A stretch of DNA of 64,000 nucleotides from Amyloporia xantha (Eukaryota; Basidiomycota; Agaricomycetes; Polyporales; Adustoporiaceae): NCBI GenBank assembly GCA_036971615.1, contig JAYKKR010000020.1, positions 1 to 64,000 of the forward strand. The letters are read 5' to 3'. Within the stretch, counting starts at the first letter, position 1. Each line of letters begins with the position of its first letter. The position numbers and the translations under genes are program-made. The notes beneath the pieces were generated by a model. That model made no database searches, had not been told where the DNA came from, and saw only the letters and a list, made by a program, of their open reading frames with translations. Below, in pieces: positions 59,083-64,000 of this stretch.

Positions 59083-61445
59083 ATGGCTGATGCAAACGCA
59101 TTGAGGAAGGGAACGTCTGTCCAATTTGTGCTGCAGCCCACTCCTGGCGTCGGTAAGTGCATGTGACTTCGTTGAGCAACTCCTCATTGATTTACCCTTT
59201 TCAGACCGGCGGCAGCGATGTAAGGCTTTTGACGCAGCAGTGGCAGTGGACGCCGGGGACAACTGCAACGTGATTACTTCCCCGAGCGAGAACTGGGTCC
59301 CCGAGTTTCCCGTCATCCATCAGCGCGAGATAGTCGCCTACACTGATGGCCTCTGGGGCCCTCAAGAGTACACGCGTTGGCCGCAAAGGTTTCACCCCGA
59401 AGTGATTCACCATGCATGCATCCCGACGAAGCCTGGTCGCGATGGCCTTGGACGTGAGGTTTTTGACGGATTTAGCTCTGATGTCTGGGACGAGGACAGC
59501 ACTTGTGGCGTCGCAAGGTTTGGTTTCATGCAGGAGTCGGCGATGAACGTTTTGCAGCAAAGAGGCCGAAAGAGCGATGTCCCGATGAGTGCGAGCGCAG
59601 GATGAATTTCAATCGAAGATAGAGCTCGAGCGCATCACAGCACCCGGTCCGACCATCATGTCTGCCGAAAACCCCCAAGTCGACCACAAACTCGGAGCGA
59701 CTTTGTGTCTACTCCTTCGTAATTCCATAGACCGCCTCCGTTCCTTGCCTAGCGGCGAAATACATACCCAGTTAACGGCACGCATGGCCCATCGCCTTAT
59801 TCTCGAGATTAGCGGGCTATCTAATTATTTCTCGGTAGTTGCTCCTCGATTGCGTGACCCTCAATACACTGCGTCGGACTTCCTTCCGGTGCGCGGGGTT
59901 TTCGTCAGGAGCGCCCCTACAGCGCAGACGTGCTACCGCATCGGATTACCATACTGGTTTATTCAGCCATGGACCTCGCACATCATCATCCACAATGTCG
60001 TTCATACGTCTGATGCAGGTACTTTCATGAGCACGCAGAGGGCTTGGCCCCGCATTCCTGGGGAAATCTACGATCCCACCAGTGTGAACCGAAATCCGTC
60101 GCGATGGCACATGCCGCCTTGTTTTATGCTTCCCAGCTGCTCTACTCGTCTGCACTGCCTCGCCTTGTGGCACCTGCCGTGGAGCCTGCAGACACAGGCC
60201 CGAGTGGCGCCAAGCGACACAAGGGGCACGAGGGAACGGTAAACGTTGTCCCGGGAACGCAGAGTGGCCCAAGCGGATCCCAAGGAAGCCAATCATGCAA
60301 GGGCAAGAAAAGGAGCAGGGGTACACAAGGCTTGGGAACGGTTGGCAAGAGAGGGGTGGAGGCGAGCACGAGCACGATAGGTGAATGGGAGGAGGGCGAA
60401 CTGCGCGTTATCCCTCGGCAGCCGATCCAACGACCTCCCCATCCAGCCACCACTTGGGTGCCCCCGCCCGACGACCTTGTGGCCCCTAGCCTGGTGCGGA
60501 CTGACTGTCTGCGCGCCATCTCCCCTCTCCGCAGTCCTCCCCCGCTGGCCGCTGTCTATTTCTTTCCTCCACCCTTTCTATTTGCACAGGCCAATGGGGA
60601 GGTCGGGAGAGATGTACACAACTATATACAAATTCGTATGTTCTGTCGTCAGCGTCTTCTCGACCGCGATATAGATGCGAGCCCGCTTAGAACGGGAGAA
60701 TGGTGGGAGGCACTGTTTGGCGACTATGGAGTTCAAGAGCCTGGTCTTAATTTTTAAAGAGCCATCACTATGGGATTGGCTGCACAGCCTTGACCCACCC
60801 CAAGTTACTCTAAAAAAAACCGTCAAGCACACCAGAAAACAGAATCTGCGGCGGTTATATGGCAAGTTGGGGGGGCTCGAGTCTTATTCTGAAGAACAGC
60901 GTCCGCGCTGTAACAACAAAGAAGTTACTTTGAAGATCGCGCAGCGCGACCGGGCTTTACTGGCCCAGATCATCTGGGAGGTCAGTGAAGCCACCTGGCG
61001 GTGCGAGTTGCGCGCCATAGACTCGCTGCTGATGGGCGTCGATCGCTCTGGTATTGCGTGCTGGGAGCAAGGGGTGATAGTCAACCAGGTGTGGGGCGGG
61101 CGCCGGGTCTTATCGGGATTTGCGATCGTCCCGAGTCATGCGCAAGCATTCTGTTGGGTCCCGGCGGGCGAGAAAGGGTGGGACTTGAGCAGATGGCCCG
61201 GTCTCCCTGCTAGTCTGCGACATTGGCTCGATAAATTTGACAAGTGTGAAGGCGTTGAGCAGTTTGCAGCAGTGGAGAAAGTTGCTGTTCGCTTCTATAC
61301 GGACCCTTTTGTCTCGCACTGGCAGTATCATCGTCTCCCTATCATCCCGTGCGTCGCGTTAAGCTGGCCTAGCATCTGTCTCAATTCGCTTTACATTCTG
61401 CTATCGCATGTTCGTATCTCGCTTTGTATCTACAGGACTTTGTGA
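59083..61445 (+). CDS. Conserved mushroom hypothetical, frame broken in places
   Basis: The start MADANALRKGTSVQFVLQPT splices in frame to DRRQRCKAFDAAVAVDAG. Conserved blocks then follow: RWPQRFHPEVIHH, ARMAHRLILEISGLSNYF, LPVRGVFVRSAPTAQTCYRI, GLPYWFIQPWTSHIIIHNVV. A Pro/Gly-rich, basic linker comes next, then SLWDWLHSLDPPQVTLKK, RALLAQIIWEVSEATWRCEL, WGGRRVLSGFAIVP and DPFVSHWQYHRLPIIP. This combination (MVLELxGL plus HRxGxPYWxI, then WRxELxxLD) belongs to a large Agaricomycete family of unknown function. Frames change near 59590 and around 60700, which could be introns, decay or sequencing errors. An exon after the intron ending near 61552 (RFPSASRPLNAQ) may extend it. Confidence 0.5.
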
Positions 61446-61650
61446 CGTGTTATACATGTTTGCTCATTGTCTGATTGTGGCCGTGGCTGTCCTTTGTGTT
61501 AGGTGCCTGCTTGACGTTGTGGTTTTACTGACATTGCTTTCTTGAGCCACAGATTTCCATCAGCTTCACGGCCACTCAACGCACAGGCAAGCCACAACGT
61601 TCAATCTTCCCTTCCACCTCTACCACAGCAACTCCTCCCTCGCACTAGGT

Positions 61651-62424
61651 ATGAAACTTCCGCCCTGCAAACCCTGTATAGACGATCCGCGACGCGACGT
61701 TCAGCAGAATGCATGGGTTGCGCAGAAGGTCGCTGGAAAAATGGACAGTCTCGGTTCCTTCGGTAGCTTCCACAAATTCGCGGTCCGGGTCCACATCGCG
61801 TCCGCTTTCGAGGAACGTTGGGCGCGAGATATTCTAGGCCCCGTGCTTGACAAGAAGAAGCAGTTTGCAAGGCTGGAGACGCCAGAAGAGGCTGCAGCGA
61901 GATGCGCCAATCGCCACGAGATGAGTAGCTGGCTGCCACATCTCTTGCATAGCCCAATCTACTCTTCGTTCTAGCAAATTACCAAATGGGTTGAGAACAA
62001 CATAGCCAGATTTCTCAATACGGAGGAAAGCCCCTCAAGGCGGATAGGCACAGCCCGTCATCAAGCGCGCCGAAAGCTATTACAATTTCTTCCGAACCAA
62101 GAACAAACAAGTGGGGCTCAGACGCTGCGCGAGACGCCAAGGCCAACAGCATCACAAACCACTTCCCTGGTCAACATGGCTTTCAGGATGGCGTGGAATA
62201 CCCTAGCAAGAGAAGATCCTATCAAGGCCGAAGAATGCCGCAGGCGTGCAAAGGAGGACCAAGAGCGGATACGCTTGTTGCGAGAGGCAGAGCGAGCAAA
62301 ACCGGAGGTCACAGCTGAAATTGTGGCGTCTGGCTCAGAGGTGCGGGACAGACAATACCATGAGTCGGAACAGGGACTGACAGCGGTGTCTGACCAACGA
62401 GATGGATGGGGTTCGAGGGAGTAA
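61651..62424 (+). CDS. Hypothetical protein(s), fragmented
   Basis: The first frame (61651-61974) reads DVQQNAWVAQKVAGKMDSLG, SFHKFAVRVHIASAFEERWA and LDKKKQFARLETPEEAAARC. A second (62176-62424) is Glu/Arg-rich with ECRRRAKEDQERIRLLREAE. Between them a third register gives RAESYYNFFRTKNKQ. They may be pieces of one gene separated by frameshifts or unrecognised introns. The helical, charged make-up is protein-like, but no family is assigned. Confidence 0.35.
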
Positions 62425-62819
62425 CCATGTGAGCGATATAACTGGATCCGGCCTTCCTCCGACGGGCGGGTCGCACGCAGAACCACCAGGCCACGCTGCC
62501 GAAATACAAGGGAGGGGTAAGGACAACAGAATGTATCCGAACCGACGAAGGACATGTTGAGAGTGTTGCTGGTAAGTGAGATTGGTAGCAATATTGATGG
62601 TCCGTCACTATGGATAAAGGAGATATGCCCTCGTGCAGTCTGGTAAGTCAACACGCTCTGGATGCCGAGAGAATGGGCAGATTCTCTGTTGCTATGCATG
62701 TCGATGATGACTTCCCTTGTCACCATGTATTCCAACACTGCAAACAGGCTGTTACGGGGAACTATGACCTCTAGGACTCCTGGGTGCCACAAAGTGAGTC
62801 AACAAGCTTATGTACATAC
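62425..62819. other. Decayed DNA left of the transposase fragment
   Basis: A leftward frame holds IVPRNSLFAVLEYMVTREV, which may continue the transposase through an intron ending near 62775, but similarity to the family is weak. The rest of the 224-codon frame has no motif. Confidence 0.3.
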
Positions 62820-63145
62820 CTTCATAAGTGCCTTCGAATCGTCTCCGGTCCACTGCTTGAATCCCCGTCCTTGATGGAACCGCCGAAGGCATGAGACCGC
62901 TGGAACCGCTGCTATACTAGAACGGCTGTTAGATGTTCTGCTGGACTTCTGTGGACTTCAGCTACTTACCGTCGATCTATATCCGCCAGGATCTTCTCTG
63001 CTTCGCGTTTTGTATGCTTCAGGTGTAGATACTGTCCGACCCAATCAACGAGATGGTCTTTAAACGTTCCCTTGATAAGCTGGTGAAGGAGGTCGGGTGC
63101 AATAAGCTCGTGAATATCGGCACGGGGGAAGTCATTGGTGAACGG
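62820..63145 (-). pseudogene. Plavaka-type transposase fragment
   Basis: Two exons, joined by an intron with a GTAAGT donor at about 62970, give PFTNDFPRADIHELIAPDLL, HQLIKGTFKDHLVDWVGQYL, REAEKILADIDRR, then RRFHQGRGFKQWTGDDSKAL with MK. This is the conserved central block of Plavaka (CACTA-related) transposases of basidiomycetes, just before the VYxPA segment. Only about 100 of roughly 1000 residues are present. The 5' exon border (TTTTCAG at 63146) sits directly next to the H+-ATPase fragment on the same strand, so the two could be spliced into one transcript. Confidence 0.8.
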
Positions 63146-63189
63146 CTGAAAACAAGGCAACGTAAGTCATTATAATTACTGAAAAAAGA

Positions 63190-64000
63190 CTAGAAAAGAG
63201 GGCACAGAACAGCGTGACAGACTGGCGCTCCATGAAGGACAAACTGTGCGAACGAGTGACGAAGATGAGGGCCTGCGAGATGATCGTGGCCTCGAGGTAG
63301 ACGATTGAGTGCAAGATCGGGGTCATTGCGGTCGGTGGCCGTGCTGTGCGCGCCGCGCCGTCCATAAATGCCACACCCGACTTGCGCGAGAAGAAGTCAG
63401 TCTTGATGCTGATAGCGACAAGAGCAACCCTGAATGGGACAATCAAATCAATACATAATAAAAGCCATGAGAGAGCTTGATGACTTACGTGGACGCAGTC
63501 AAATAGAGACCGTAAGCGACGGCGTACGAGAAAATCTCAGCCAAATCCCAACTGTCTGGAGTGTTTGAGGGGAGAACACGGTCGACCCAAAGCATCATGA
63601 TAGTACCGTCGTTCAACAAGGCGATGAGCAGGACCATGAAGGGCGGGAAGTCGAAGCGGAACGCGAACGCGAGCGCCGAGGATAGCGAAGCAGACGACGA
63701 TACGGATGGTGATGGTGCAAGCGTAGATGGAGTAGTTCCTCATACGTTGGAAAATGACACGCGAACCACGGATGGCGCGCACAATCGTCGAGAGACCAGG
63801 CTCGGTCAGCACAATGTCGGCTGCACCACGAGCAGCGTCAGTAGCACCCTCGACGGCAATACCGACGTTAGCACGGGACAGAGCAGGGCGCGTCGTTGGC
63901 ACCGTCACCAGTCATGGCAACCAAGTGACCGTGACCCTGGAGACGCTTGACAATCTCATACTTGTGCTCGGGGAAGACACCAGCGAAACCGTCGGCGTCG
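63190..64000 (-). pseudogene. PMA1: Plasma-membrane H+-ATPase gene, 3' part, truncated and chimeric
   Basis: The P-type ATPase pumps protons out of the cell. The leftward reading gives [27 protein letters not shown] (hinge motif TGDGVNDAPAL, here with A for V), [33 protein letters not shown] and [18 protein letters not shown], then [53 protein letters not shown], and after an intron SIVYLEATIISQALIFVTRS and FMERQSVTLFCA. Similarity ends there, before the last two helices and the regulatory tail. Frame slips of one base occur near 63885 and 63676. The rest of the gene lies beyond the window. Loss of the end and fusion to a Plavaka piece suggest a dead or captured copy. Confidence 0.85.

Noticed and set aside
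62118..62792. 224-codon leftward frame
   Set aside because: Only its first ~35 residues look protein-like; the rest lies opposite a better rightward charged frame and has no motif.
1..64000. CRISPR array, bacterial operon or phage features
   Set aside because: All short repeats are satellites or duplications without regular unique spacers, and the genes are intron-rich and eukaryotic.

Overview
The window reads as genomic DNA of a filamentous basidiomycete, most likely an Agaricomycete (polypore or mushroom type). The basis is dense short introns (about 50-60 bp, GTRNGT...YAG), fungal housekeeping genes (TOP2, mitochondrial ribosomal protein mL38, an SFP1-type zinc-finger factor, PMA1), and gene families that are expanded in mushroom genomes: a TET/JBP dioxygenase, Plavaka-like transposase pieces, a DUF262 protein and basidiomycete seven-helix membrane proteins. 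No species can be named from the sequence.

Layout. 0-9 kb is accessory: a CCTAA-rich gene-free lead-in, a possible transposase N-terminus divergent from a TET/JBP-type 2OG-Fe(II) dioxygenase, and three conserved but unassigned basidiomycete genes, one with two viroplasmin-like modules. 9-16.6 kb is a conserved core with mL38 (cut off at its 3' end by a transposon terminus) and DNA topoisomerase II. 17-24 kb is decayed DNA (aconitase fragment, GC-rich tandem repeats) followed by a 3.46-kb foldback element. 24-33 kb holds a DUF262 gene, a 752-bp MITE with 8-bp target duplication, and long stretches without a recognisable gene. 33.5-50 kb holds two paralogous seven-helix membrane protein genes on the same strand, separated by a second, inverted 3.44-kb foldback element and a Zn2Cys6 transcription factor. 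50-64 kb holds a truncated RecQ-like helicase between 46-bp inverted repeats, an SFP1-type regulator, an unknown K/E-rich gene, a J-domain protein that has lost its HPD motif, a broken conserved hypothetical gene, and a Plavaka transposase fragment joined to the 3' part of a plasma-membrane H+-ATPase gene that runs off the window.

Most striking is a repeated foldback element: two full copies (20417-23875 and 38134-41577, opposite orientation) with about 200-bp terminal inverted repeats, GC-rich purine/pyrimidine satellite arms, a conserved central segment and 8-bp target-site duplications (one perfect, one 7/8), plus a solo terminus that ends the mL38 gene. Many otherwise good genes, including the essential TOP2, carry isolated single-base frameshifts, often in homopolymers. 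This suggests an unpolished assembly, so frameshifts alone should not be read as pseudogenisation.
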